Of a stretch of 20,410 nucleotides of DNA, positions 1-7,468 are shown piece by piece. The position numbers and the translations under genes were made by a program. The stretch is from assembly GCA_033720735.1 (NCBI GenBank), contig JAWWBX010000048.1:1-20410 (forward strand), written 5' to 3'. The stretch's first letter is position 1, and each line of letters begins with the position of its first letter. This DNA is from B8-G4 sp033720735 (GTDB taxonomy: Bacteria; Bacteroidota; Bacteroidia; Chitinophagales; Saprospiraceae). The notes below the pieces were generated by a model. The model had not been told where the DNA came from and made no database searches. It worked only from the letters and a program-made list of their open reading frames with translations.

Positions 1-2394
1 GATAGACCAATTGACAAACGCACTACAGTTGTCCACATCGGTTCCGATGGTGATCGTATCGACCGGACAATTAATGAAAGCGGGGTTCTCGTCATCCGTC
101 ACTGTGACGGTCCATGAGCAGTCGAAGGTATTCCCGGCTGCGTCTGCAGCAAAGTACGTGATCGTTGACACACCCAATTGGAAATCATAGGAGGCATCAA
201 ACACACTGGGCGGTGCATTCGGATTGAGCAACGGTGCCAGATCGAAAGGTCCGCTCTGAGTTCCGTCAGCATTACTGATCGTATAGTTATACTGGGTGAC
301 CTCACAGTTGTCAGTGGGTGTCGGGTGAGTCCAGCTGTACTGTCCCAGGCAATCACCTGTACCGCCCGAACTGGTGCCAATCGCGACACTGGCCGGGCAG
401 TCGATGAACGGATCGATATTATCCTCGACTGTTACGGTAAATGAGCAGGTTTCGATGTTGCCAGCGGTGTCTACTGCCGTCCACGTGATCACGCTGACAC
501 CTACCGGGAAGATCGCACCTTGCAGCGTGGTGTTGCTTGGCGCGGGATAATCATGGGTCAGACTCACTACGGCACAATTGTCCGTTGCAGAAGCATCCAG
601 GGCGGCTCCACCCATGGTGTGCTGGCAGTCTTCAGCCATGTCGTCATCATCGAGGAAGGTCACATCGGCCGGGCAGGTGATCATGGGATCCTCATTGTCC
701 TGTACGATGACCAGGAAGCAGCAGGTATCGGTCAGGATTCCGTTGCCGTCGAGGTCCTCTGTTTCGGTGATATAGTAACAGACGAGGCTGGTATCCAGGT
801 TGAACACATGCTGTCCGCTGACGTCATCGAAACCTGATGCTTGCAGGGTGTCGTCTTTGTAGACTTCCCAGGTGATTTCATAAGGGCAATTTCCGATCGC
901 CACGGTGGGCGTCAGACTGCCCGCTGGTGGCAACCAGGTGCACGTACCCGGGTCGGTACTAACGACAACGTCATTTGACGGGCACAACAGCAGAGGTGCC
1001 TGGGTGTCAATGACATTGAGCACGAAGGTGCAGGTGTCGGTATTGGCGGGCGTCGCCGCGTCAGAAGCCACGTACGTAATGGTATAGAAACCGGGAGCAA
1101 GGCTGTCGCCCTGCATCGGACCGGCGATCTGGACGACAGATTCGACGCCACAATTATCCTCCGCGATCGGGGTTGGCCAATTGACGAACGCGCCGCAGAC
1201 ATCCACATCGGTACCCACGGTCAGCGTGTCAGGAGGGCAGGTAATAAATTCAGGGTCTTCGTCATCCACCACCGTCACGCTGTAATTACAGGATACGGAG
1301 TTTCCACTTGCATCTACCGCGATATACGAGATCGTGGAGACGCCAAGGTCAAAGTCACGGGATTGCATCGCACCCGGAGTGACCTCATAGGGCCCTTCTA
1401 CGGCACCGCTCGGATTCAGGATCTGCAGCGTGAAGGAAGCGATTTCACAATTGTCAGTCGGAGTTGGATGCGTGAAGGTGTAATTGCCGGCACAATCACC
1501 GGTGCCGCCATCGCTGGTATTGACGGTCACATCGCCGGGACAGGTCAGCATGGGATCCTCGTTGTCCGTGACGGTGACGTCAAAGAAACAAGCGTCCATG
1601 TTACCCGACGTGTCAGTTACAGTGTATACCACAGAACTTACACCTTCGGGGAAGGTCTCCATCGTCATCGTGCCATAATCGCCAGGAGCGACCACCATGC
1701 CAACAGAAGATCCGTCGGCAAACATGATGGCGACCGTCATTTCTGCAACAGCACAGTTGTCCGTTGGTACCGGGATCGTCCAGGTCACCTCGGCTTCACA
1801 CACACCCGGGTCCGTGTCCACATTGATATCGGCGGGGCAGGTCACGGATGGTGCCTGGGTATCGAGTACGGTCACCGTAAAGCAGCAGGTGTCAGAATCC
1901 GTCATCGACGAATCGGTCAACATATAACAGATGGTGTTGACACCAACCGGGAAGTCGAAGACACCAACGGCACCACTATCTGCAACCACGACACCTGTCG
2001 AAGTGGTGATCTCATACCCCAGTATCGGCTCGCAATTATCGATGGCGATCAGCGGGTCAAGCTGACCAACGGCACTGGTCCAGTCGCACTCGTCAGCGTC
2101 GGCGTCGAAGGTCAGGTCAGGCGGGCAAGCCAGGAAAGGAGCCTGGGTGTCCACGATCTCCAGCACAAACGTGCAGGTGTCTGTTTCCAGTTGTGGATCG
2201 TAAGCTACATAGCTGATCTCATAAATACCCAAAGGAATACTCGTGCCCGGAGCCGGCCCCGCGATCTGTACGATACTGTCGATCTGGCAATTGTCCTGGG
2301 CCACCGGGATCGACCAGATCACATTGCCCTCACAAGCACCGGCATTGTTGCTTACAGTCAGCGTGTCCGGCGGACAGTTGACAAACACTGGTGC
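1..2394 (-). repeat. Higher-order tandem repeat of four HYR domains (about 380-390 aa per unit)
   Basis: The HYR array is not a simple run of single domains. A block of four distinct domains starts at 2394 (APVFVNCPPDTLTV), recurs at 1257 (DPEFITCPPDTLTV), and begins again at 87 (NPAFINCPVDTITI). The offsets are 1137 and 1170 bp, both multiples of three. The first domains of each block share QIAGP and TDTCTFVL. The second domains are a variant with a CDW/CTW core. The fourth share GGTGDC and THPTPTDNCE, spaced 1143 bp apart. Copies are clearly diverged at the DNA level, so the duplication is old rather than an assembly artefact. Confidence 0.8.
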
Positions 2395-3912
2395 CAGCGT
2401 GTCCTCCACCGTCACATTGGCGACACACTCCACCTGGTTGCCGATCAGGTCGATAAGTGTCAAGGTCACTTGTACTGTACCGATATCGTCACAACTGAAG
2501 ATGCTCTGACTCAGCGTCACATTGAATTCGCAGGAAGCAGATGCCCCGGAATTGATCTGATCAGCCGTGACCTCTGCGACGCCAGCTGCGTCCAGATATA
2601 CGGTAATATCCTGACAGTCCACGGTCGGCGTCTGCGGACAGATGATCTCGTCTTCGCGATAGATATATACCGATCCACTCTCAATACCCGAGTCGTCATC
2701 CGTCGGAGCTCCGATATACAGGAACGGGCCTTCGATGTCTACCGAGAAACCGTATTGGTCACCCGATACGGCATCGAATGCCTGCAACCGCTGGGTTTCG
2801 CCCCAGTTGTTAGGACCGCCCTGATTTTGGCGGAACAGGAAGCTGGTACCACTGGAGGCGCCGCTGTCATCATCTTGTGGCGCTCCGACCAGAATCACAT
2901 CTTCACTGAGTGACACAGTATGCCCAAACTCGTCGTCGGCAGCCGTCGAGCTACCCACCAGCTTGATACCGATATAGCCCCAGTTGTCAGCGCCACCCTC
3001 GTCGCGCTGAAAGATATAGGCCGCACCACTGTTCGGGCCTTCTTCATTGTTGAATGGCGCCCCGACTACCATCGTGACACTGTCGGCCGCGACACTGGTA
3101 CCAAAGCGATCCTGCGCCACGCCATCTGCTGCCGTGATTGTCTGCTGGAGCGTCCAGTTATCATTGTCGCGATAATAAACATACGCGGATCCCTGGTCAG
3201 AATTGGAGGCGACATCATCACCCGGTGCACCAACAACGAGCAGGGTGTCCCTCAAGTCAATACTATAGCCGAATTCATCGCCCGAATCATTGCCAACCTT
3301 GGTGGACACAAGTCCCCAGTTGTTGACGCCGCCCTGATCTTTGTAGTAAATGCGTACCGTACCCTGGGTCTCGTCGGGTGCACCGACGGCCAGAGCAGTT
3401 CCGCTCACCGATACGGCAAAACCGAAATGATCCTGTGAGCCCGCATCCTCGATCTTGGCCACCTGACCCCAGTTGTCGGCGCCGCCGGCGTTCCTGTGGA
3501 AAACATACACCGCCCCACTTTCGCTCCCGGGCATCGCCTGGTTGGGTGCCCCAACCGCGATGATGGTATCACTTACAGAGACTGAGAAGCCAAAGAGATC
3601 CCCACTGTTCCCGTCGGTGATGGTCAGACGTTTGACGAATCCCCAGTTGTCCATGCCCCCGGCATTGCGAAAGTAAACATGAACGGACCCCGTGTCGTCC
3701 ATCGGGGCTCCGACCACGGCCACCGAGTCGCTGACGGCTACACTCCAGCCATAATTGTCCCCCATGGCGCCGTCGGGATCAAAGATCTTTTTCAGGATGC
3801 CGTAGTTCTGGCCATGGACGTGTGCTGTGCCACAGAACAGAAGGATAAAGCAAAAGAGAAATTTTGCGCATTGAGCCGCAAATTCATGGGTAAAGTGTAA
3901 ATGAGTACGCAT
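1..3912 (-). CDS. Giant surface protein, FG-GAP beta-propeller plus HYR repeats (C-terminus beyond window)
   Basis: The frame stays open from the ATG at 3912 to the left edge, giving 1304 residues without a stop, so the gene is partial. Residues 1-35 form a signal peptide with a hydrophobic core (FLFCFILLFCGTA). Residues 51 to about 420 hold seven FG-GAP blades of about 52 residues, each with an FG-x-SV strand, a VGAP turn, an acidic loop and a closing NWG; seven blades make a complete integrin-alpha-type propeller. From residue 423 on, nine complete HYR domains and the start of a tenth follow, each with CP near the start, a TDNC-like centre and a VTVxDxxxP end. HYR domains are Ig-like adhesion modules of extracellular proteins. 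Such Bacteroidota proteins usually end in a T9SS sorting domain, which would lie off the window. Role in adhesion or matrix is inferred; architecture is read directly. Confidence 0.93.
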   Translation of the reverse strand, partial: MRTHLHFTHEFAAQCAKFLFCFILLFCGTAHVHGQNYGILKKIFDPDGAMGDNYGWSVAVSDSVAVVGAPMDDTGSVHVYFRNAGGMDNWGFVKRLTITDGNSGDLFGFSVSVSDTIIAVGAPNQAMPGSESGAVYVFHRNAGGADNWGQVAKIEDAGSQDHFGFAVSVSGTALAVGAPDETQGTVRIYYKDQGGVNNWGLVSTKVGNDSGDEFGYSIDLRDTLLVVGAPGDDVASNSDQGSAYVYYRDNDNWTLQQTITAADGVAQDRFGTSVAADSVTMVVGAPFNNEEGPNSGAAYIFQRDEGGADNWGYIGIKLVGSSTAADDEFGHTVSLSEDVILVGAPQDDDSGASSGTSFLFRQNQGGPNNWGETQRLQAFDAVSGDQYGFSVDIEGPFLYIGAPTDDDSGIESGSVYIYREDEIICPQTPTVDCQDITVYLDAAGVAEVTADQINSGASASCEFNVTLSQSIFSCDDIGTVQVTLTLIDLIGNQVECVANVTVEDTLAPVFVNCPPDTLTVSNNAGACEGNVIWSIPVAQDNCQIDSIVQIAGPAPGTSIPLGIYEISYVAYDPQLETDTCTFVLEIVDTQAPFLACPPDLTFDADADECDWTSAVGQLDPLIAIDNCEPILGYEITTSTGVVVADSGAVGVFDFPVGVNTICYMLTDSSMTDSDTCCFTVTVLDTQAPSVTCPADINVDTDPGVCEAEVTWTIPVPTDNCAVAEMTVAIMFADGSSVGMVVAPGDYGTMTMETFPEGVSSVVYTVTDTSGNMDACFFDVTVTDNEDPMLTCPGDVTVNTSDGGTGDCAGNYTFTHPTPTDNCEIASFTLQILNPSGAVEGPYEVTPGAMQSRDFDLGVSTISYIAVDASGNSVSCNYSVTVVDDEDPEFITCPPDTLTVGTDVDVCGAFVNWPTPIAEDNCGVESVVQIAGPMQGDSLAPGFYTITYVASDAATPANTDTCTFVLNVIDTQAPLLLCPSNDVVVSTDPGTCTWLPPAGSLTPTVAIGNCPYEITWEVYKDDTLQASGFDDVSGQHVFNLDTSLVCYYITETEDLDGNGILTDTCCFLVIVQDNEDPMITCPADVTFLDDDDMAEDCQHTMGGAALDASATDNCAVVSLTHDYPAPSNTTLQGAIFPVGVSVITWTAVDTAGNIETCSFTVTVEDNIDPFIDCPASVAIGTSSGGTGDCLGQYSWTHPTPTDNCEVTQYNYTISNADGTQSGPFDLAPLLNPNAPPSVFDASYDFQLGVSTITYFAADAAGNTFDCSWTVTVTDDENPAFINCPVDTITIGTDVDNCSAFVNWSI
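2655..3762 (-). repeat. Seven tandem FG-GAP (integrin alpha-type) propeller blades
   Basis: Within the giant surface protein, seven units of about 150-170 bp encode the blades. Each carries FG (or YG) before a short strand, then VGAP or IGAP, an acidic D/N/S-rich loop, an aromatic strand such as VYVYYR, and a terminal DNWG. The DNWG codons leave a recurring CCCCAGTTGT-type word on the + strand. The acidic loops are of the calcium-binding kind known for this family. Blades differ in loop length; the third is shortest and the fourth carries an extra NSDQ insertion. Confidence 0.85.
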
Positions 3913-4278
3913 AGCGTGCCTTGTTTTCAAAGTGACCAAACAGTCTTATCTCGGTGTTCAGCAGTAATATGAGGTGATCGGAAAGACGCCCCTCCTGTCT
4001 CCCGAGCCGCTAATATAAACACATTATAAGACATTGATTGTCAACATATTGTATACTTTCGAATGTATTTCTATGCTATTATCAGCCTGTTATCAATATC
4101 AATAATTGATATATGAACTATCTGCATATCACCAGCCACGCACTGGTCACGCAGGTTGTCGTACATATTGAGGGAAATTCTAATACCGGACAGGTGAAAT
4201 CCGGGAGGTCAGACTGGTAAAGACAGTCTTCACCATCAATAAATGTAGAAAAAAATGTGCCAGAAAAGTGACCATGCG
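3913..4278. other. AT-rich gene-free leader upstream of the giant surface protein gene
   Basis: This 366-bp gap separates the end of the membrane protein gene from the surface protein start. Both genes lie on the minus strand, so it should contain the surface gene's promoter. The segment at about 4010-4120 is much more AT-rich than the genes around it. It contains a 17-bp palindrome (listed separately) and an 8-bp imperfect hairpin at 4216-4234 with one G-T pair and a 3-nt loop, which lacks an adjoining T-run. No exact TAnnTTTG box was found here on the minus strand. I see no ORF or RNA gene. Confidence 0.6.
4096..4112. promoter_or_regulatory. 17-bp AT-rich palindrome, candidate operator
   Basis: ATATCAAT and ATTGATAT are perfect inverted repeats around a single A. 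The site lies about 185 bp upstream of the surface protein start, inside the most AT-rich part of the leader. A dimeric regulator site is possible, but chance palindromes are common in such AT-rich DNA. Confidence 0.25.
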
Positions 4279-4692
4279 CTATGGTGCCTGACGTGGAACA
4301 TCACTGGTTGCATCACCATCGGTGATGGTCTGCATGTACCGTAGTGATGCGGCAAGAAGGATCAATCCCAGCAATAGATCAATGAGATTGGTGGTGAACA
4401 GGCCAAATGTGAGGTCGTTTTGGCTGGAGCCAGCAACAATCAACACTTTGCTGACGATCTTGAATGCCGCCGGAAAGATCAGTGCGAAGAAAGCCCACAA
4501 GCCGAGTGCCATCCGTGCCATCCGGTGCCCGGAATACACAAGATAGAGCAAGGCGGCGATCAGCATTGCTTGCAGGATACCGCTGGGCGCACCCACCGCG
4601 CTTGCCAGTGCGGCATTCCACAGGAGTAGTCCATACAGGATAATGAGCACCGCCCACCAGGCCGCGACATGCGTGAATACTGAGCGCTTCAT
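4279..4692 (-). CDS. Small four-helix membrane protein of unknown function
   Basis: The 137-aa product has four hydrophobic segments, at about residues 5-27, 40-57, 62-84 and 100-120, and a short polar tail (TITDGDATSDVP). I do not recognise a named family. I chose the ATG at 4692 (MKRSVF), 9 nt past the upstream stop. A TTG at 4701, directly abutting that stop, would add only MRI. The tight spacing to the metallo-hydrolase gene argues for co-transcription at the end of the deaminase-PAS-hydrolase operon. Function is unknown; a small inner-membrane protein is all the sequence supports. Confidence 0.75.
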   Translation of the reverse strand: MKRSVFTHVAAWWAVLIILYGLLLWNAALASAVGAPSGILQAMLIAALLYLVYSGHRMARMALGLWAFFALIFPAAFKIVSKVLIVAGSSQNDLTFGLFTTNLIDLLLGLILLAASLRYMQTITDGDATSDVPRQAP

Positions 4693-4701
4693 GATTCTCA
4701 A

Positions 4702-5529
4702 TCAGGGAAGCTCGATAGAATTTCCTTCACGTGCCAAATGGATCTCAAACGGTTGGGGCTCGATCGATGCAAAGAGGGCGTCCAGTTGTTCATCGGTGTG
4801 TTTGGGGTCGTGATGGAACAGTTCGAGACGTTTGACCTGCGCGAGCCGCGCAAATTTGATAGCCTGCTCGTACGAGCTGTGCCCCCATCCCTGTCGCTCG
4901 CGATATTCCTCTTCAGTAAACTGGGCATCGTGGATCAGGACGTCGACCTCTCTGGCCAGGCTGTAGCCTGATGTCCATTCAGGGTCGCCGGGAAACGCAC
5001 GCGCCCCCAGGGCCGGTTCGTGGTCCGGCAAGTATGCCAGGGTGGAGGTGCCATTGGTCACGCGGTAACCCAGTGTGGGGCCGGGATGGCAGATATGGCG
5101 TGCTTGTATCTGAAAGGTGCCGATCTCAAAGGCCTCGAGCGGGGTTTCAAAGATCTCCAGTTTGCAATCAAAGTCCCGGATACGCACGGGAAACAGGGGG
5201 GGTGAAAGGTAGCGATTGAGGCGTTGTTTCAGCGGGGAGTTGCCCTGCGGGCCCCAGATATGGAGCGTCAGGCCGGGCTGAAAGAACGGCTTGAAAAAGC
5301 CCAGCCCCTGGATATGGTCCATGTGGAGATGCGTAAGCAGGATGTGGATATTGAGTGGCCGGCGCGTAAGCAGGAGATCGCCGAGCTGGATGATCCCCGA
5401 CCCGGCGTCGAGGATGAGCAGGTCGTTGCCCTGGCCGACTGCAACGCAGGGTGTATGCCCGCCGTAGAACTGCGTCTGGTGGGTAATGGTAGCAATGGAT
5501 CCACGGGTGCCCCAATAGCTAATTTTCAT
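4702..5529 (-). CDS. Metallo-beta-lactamase-fold hydrolase (COG1235/PhnP/RNase Z-like)
   Basis: The 275-aa product opens with MKISYWGTRGS, the typical first strand of this family, which supports the ATG at 5529; an ATG at 5538 or one farther upstream is also in frame. The zinc motif HLHMDH is at residues 67-72 and is followed by QG. Later probable metal ligands lie in CHPG (H148), HDAQF (H200/D201) and GHSSYEQA (H217), with a final FHHDPKH near 238-244. Relatives act on phosphodiester bonds (cyclic nucleotides, tRNA 3' ends, cyclic ribose phosphate), but the substrate cannot be fixed from sequence. Its start overlaps the end of the PAS gene by 11 nt, so the two are probably translationally coupled and may form one sensor-hydrolase unit. 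Confidence 0.88.
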   Translation of the reverse strand: MKISYWGTRGSIATITHQTQFYGGHTPCVAVGQGNDLLILDAGSGIIQLGDLLLTRRPLNIHILLTHLHMDHIQGLGFFKPFFQPGLTLHIWGPQGNSPLKQRLNRYLSPPLFPVRIRDFDCKLEIFETPLEAFEIGTFQIQARHICHPGPTLGYRVTNGTSTLAYLPDHEPALGARAFPGDPEWTSGYSLAREVDVLIHDAQFTEEEYRERQGWGHSSYEQAIKFARLAQVKRLELFHHDPKHTDEQLDALFASIEPQPFEIHLAREGNSIELP

Positions 5530-5917
5530 CCGGATCATTTTTCCAGAAGATGGCAATCGCCCCCAGGTAGCCCGAGACACCCACGATTGGGAAGCTGGTC
5601 ACGGTGAGAAAATGGCGCTCGTCCTCCAGGCTGTGGATCCAGAAACTGCCGGTCGCCGGCTGCTGGGTGCCGAGGGTTTTGACCAGCGGCAGATCGTCTG
5701 GTGGGATGGCTGCGCCGTGTTCGTCTTCGGGATTGAAAATGGTGGACCACTCACTCACCGGCATGGGCCCGGTGTCCTCAAAGCGCCGGCCCAGGATCTC
5801 CTCTGCCGGCTCGTTGTAAAAGATCAGATTGCCCTTGGGGTCCGTGATAAAGACGGGAATCGAGAGATAGTCGGCCCATTGTCGACTGAGGATAATCTCA
5901 ATCTCATGACTGTTCAT
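5519..5917 (-). CDS. Single-domain PAS sensor protein
   Basis: The 132-aa product is essentially one PAS domain. It has an N-terminal helix (HEIEIILSRQ), a PVFITDPKGNLIFYN strand-turn-strand typical of PAS, the AEEILGRRF helix, and closing strands HFLTVTSFPI and LGAIAIFW. No kinase, GGDEF or DNA-binding domain is attached, so output probably passes to a partner. I prefer the ATG at 5917 because the PAS helix follows at once; the in-frame ATG at 5974 would add 19 low-complexity residues rich in Ser and Thr. Its last 11 nt overlap the metallo-hydrolase start, which points to that hydrolase as the partner. Ligand or cofactor is unknown. Confidence 0.82.
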   Translation of the reverse strand: MNSHEIEIILSRQWADYLSIPVFITDPKGNLIFYNEPAEEILGRRFEDTGPMPVSEWSTIFNPEDEHGAAIPPDDLPLVKTLGTQQPATGSFWIHSLEDERHFLTVTSFPIVGVSGYLGAIAIFWKNDPDEN

Positions 5918-5990
5918 CCGATCAGAGGCGCTTGTGCTTGTAGAAGATAGCACATTTCGATTAAAGTGCCCCATGATTTCGACGGGTGGA

Positions 5991-6449
5991 TCAAACGCTG
6001 ATATCCTCGTTCCAGATCTCCGGTGAGCGGGTAATAAACCGCTGCATCAGCGCATGACAACGCGCGTCATCCATGACGATGACCTCTACGCCACGCGCTG
6101 CGAGTAGCGCCTCCTCTCCTGTAAAGGTCCTGTTTTCGCCAATCACAACCCGGGGAATCCCGTATAGCAGGATCGCGCCAGAGCACATTGAACAGGGGCT
6201 CAGGGTGGTGTACATCGTGCAGGCGCGATACACCACGGCCGGCAATCGCCCCGCATTTTGCAACGCATCCATCTCGCCGTGCAAGACCGGGTTGCCCTGC
6301 TGGACGCGCCGGTTGTAGCCGCGACCAATCACGATCCCGCGATGAACCAATACCGATCCGATGGGGATCCCTCCTTCCTCAAATCCCTCCTGGGCCGCAG
6401 CAAATGCAGCCTGCATAAACTGCTTGTCCTCGCTGGTTGATCCTGGCAT
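5991..6449 (-). CDS. Cytosine deaminase of the small yeast FCY1 type
   Basis: The 152-aa product has the zinc deaminase motifs HGE (H57, E59) and SPCSMC (C86, C89), so zinc is held by one His and two Cys with Glu as proton shuttle. Beyond these shared motifs it follows yeast cytosine deaminase closely: EEGGIPIG, RGYNRR (N46), LHGEMDALQNAGRL, YTTLSPC, YGIPRVVIGEN, and a C-terminal W-x-ED (W146, D149) that matches the substrate-contacting end of FCY1. Expected reaction is cytosine to uracil plus ammonia in pyrimidine salvage. TadA-type tRNA deaminases lack this C-terminal pattern. It is the first gene of a four-gene minus-strand cluster. Exact substrate preference remains inferred. Confidence 0.87.
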   Translation of the reverse strand: MPGSTSEDKQFMQAAFAAAQEGFEEGGIPIGSVLVHRGIVIGRGYNRRVQQGNPVLHGEMDALQNAGRLPAVVYRACTMYTTLSPCSMCSGAILLYGIPRVVIGENRTFTGEEALLAARGVEVIVMDDARCHALMQRFITRSPEIWNEDISV

Positions 6450-6631
6450 GGTATTGCGATTAGTTTGACGATGGTGTGCGCGTGATCAGGATGGACAGCC
6501 AATCATGATCATCCTTTGCAATCTGGCCTAAATGCCCTGATTTGTTTATTTTCGCCCCCGATGTAGCTCCCCCGCCGAACCTGGCTTGTTCAGAACTGGA
6601 CATTTTTTAAACTAAAAAAAGATTCAGGGAT

Positions 6632-7399
6632 ATGAAAATCAAAGCGATGAATGGCTTTTTGCTTGCGATGCTCATCCTGCCAATGGTGGCCTGCGTAAGT
6701 ACCAAAAAGTTTGATGCGCTGCAAGCTGAGAAAGATGCACTGGCGGCAAGCCTGGCGTCAGTAGAGGCTCAGGTCAAACAGTTGCAGCAGCAGAACGAGA
6801 AACTGAACATGGAAAAGAACCAGCTGAGCGAAGATCTCTCGGGTGTCAAGAGCCAGCTGAATGACACGGAAACCCGGGTGGCAGCTGTCCAGAGTGAAGT
6901 CAACGACAAACAAACACAGATCGACCGTCTGATGCGTGAGATCCGCGCGGCATTTGCCGACATTGAAGGAGCCGTCTCATCTACCGGTGAACGGGTCAAG
7001 GAGATCGAGGATGCCCTTTACATCGACATGAAGGACACCATCAATTTCCGGACGGCATCAGCTGCGATCAGTGCCGAAGACCAGGAGGCTCTGGACCGCA
7101 TCGCTACGATGCTCAAGGAGCATCCCAATCTGCACCTGGTCATTGAAGGCAACGCTGACAAGCGTTCGATCAACAATGCCAACTTCAAAGACAATTGGGA
7201 GCTCAGCGCCGCCCGGTCCATCGCGGTCGTGCGCAAGCTGATCGACATGGGTGTGGATCCGGCTCAGCTGACGGCTGCCGGACGTGCCGAGTTCAACCCG
7301 ACCGCCGACGGGATTGATGCGCTGGACAAGAACCGCCGTATCGAGCTGATGGTGATGCCGAAGATTGGCACCCTGTACAAGGTGTCCAAAGAGAAGTAA
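6632..7399 (+). CDS. OmpA-family outer-membrane lipoprotein with coiled coil
   Basis: The 255-aa product has a short signal with a lipobox ending at Cys21 (LPMVAC). A heptad-rich coiled coil runs from about residue 28 to 125 (repeated K/Q/E and L, as in VKQLQQQNEKLNMEK). An OmpA-like peptidoglycan-binding domain fills residues 135-245, with INFRTAS, LVIEGNADKRS, NWELSAARS and a closing NRRIELMV. The family ties the outer membrane to the cell wall. The Asp and Arg that bind diaminopimelate in OmpA domains have plausible counterparts in the NWELSAAR helix. An A-rich stretch just before the ATG (AAAAAAAGATTCAGGGAT) fits Bacteroidota translation starts. A strong terminator follows. Confidence 0.92.
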   Translation: MKIKAMNGFLLAMLILPMVACVSTKKFDALQAEKDALAASLASVEAQVKQLQQQNEKLNMEKNQLSEDLSGVKSQLNDTETRVAAVQSEVNDKQTQIDRLMREIRAAFADIEGAVSSTGERVKEIEDALYIDMKDTINFRTASAAISAEDQEALDRIATMLKEHPNLHLVIEGNADKRSINNANFKDNWELSAARSIAVVRKLIDMGVDPAQLTAAGRAEFNPTADGIDALDKNRRIELMVMPKIGTLYKVSKEK

Positions 7400-7424
7400 G
7401 CCGCACCAGACGAAAAATCATCAG

Positions 7425-7462
7425 GCGCCTGCCAGGGAATCCCCGGCAGGCGCTTTTCTTTT
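7425..7462 (+). terminator. Rho-independent terminator between convergent genes, possibly bidirectional
   Basis: GCGCCTGCC (7425-7433) pairs perfectly with GGCAGGCGC (7445-7453). Inside, GGG and CCC extend the stem around a short AAT loop. A T-run with one C (TTTTCTTTT) follows on the plus strand, 25 nt past the OmpA lipoprotein stop. On the minus strand a TTTTT run lies about 8 nt after the stem, so it may also serve the facing gene. Confidence 0.9.
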
Positions 7463-7468
7463 CCCGCA

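Noticed and set aside
1..2394. Possible CRISPR-like or satellite repeats in the HYR and FG-GAP regions
   Set aside because: The recurrences keep the reading frame, vary in spacing, and map to protein domain motifs, so they are coding domain repeats.
1363..2913. A 516-codon plus-strand open frame
   Set aside because: It is antisense to the HYR array. The minus frame shows conserved Cys, TDNC and VTVxD motifs, while the plus product is rich in Arg, His and Ile without domain pattern. Other plus frames at 2920-3438, 7919-8392 and 9056-9712 are rejected for the same reason.
4023..4044. TTGACA and TATAAT words on the minus strand upstream of the surface protein
   Set aside because: They are only 10 nt apart, too close for a sigma-70 promoter, and Bacteroidota do not use that consensus. 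A nearby TATATTAG has one mismatch to TAnnTTTG and a 24-nt gap to TTG, too loose to call.
4216..4234. Hairpin with an 8-bp stem and 3-nt loop after the membrane protein gene
   Set aside because: No T-run follows on either strand and one pair is G-T, so I do not call it a terminator.
5991..6449. tRNA adenosine deaminase (TadA) as the product
   Set aside because: The zinc motifs are shared, but the flanking sequence and the C-terminal W-x-ED match yeast cytosine deaminase rather than TadA.
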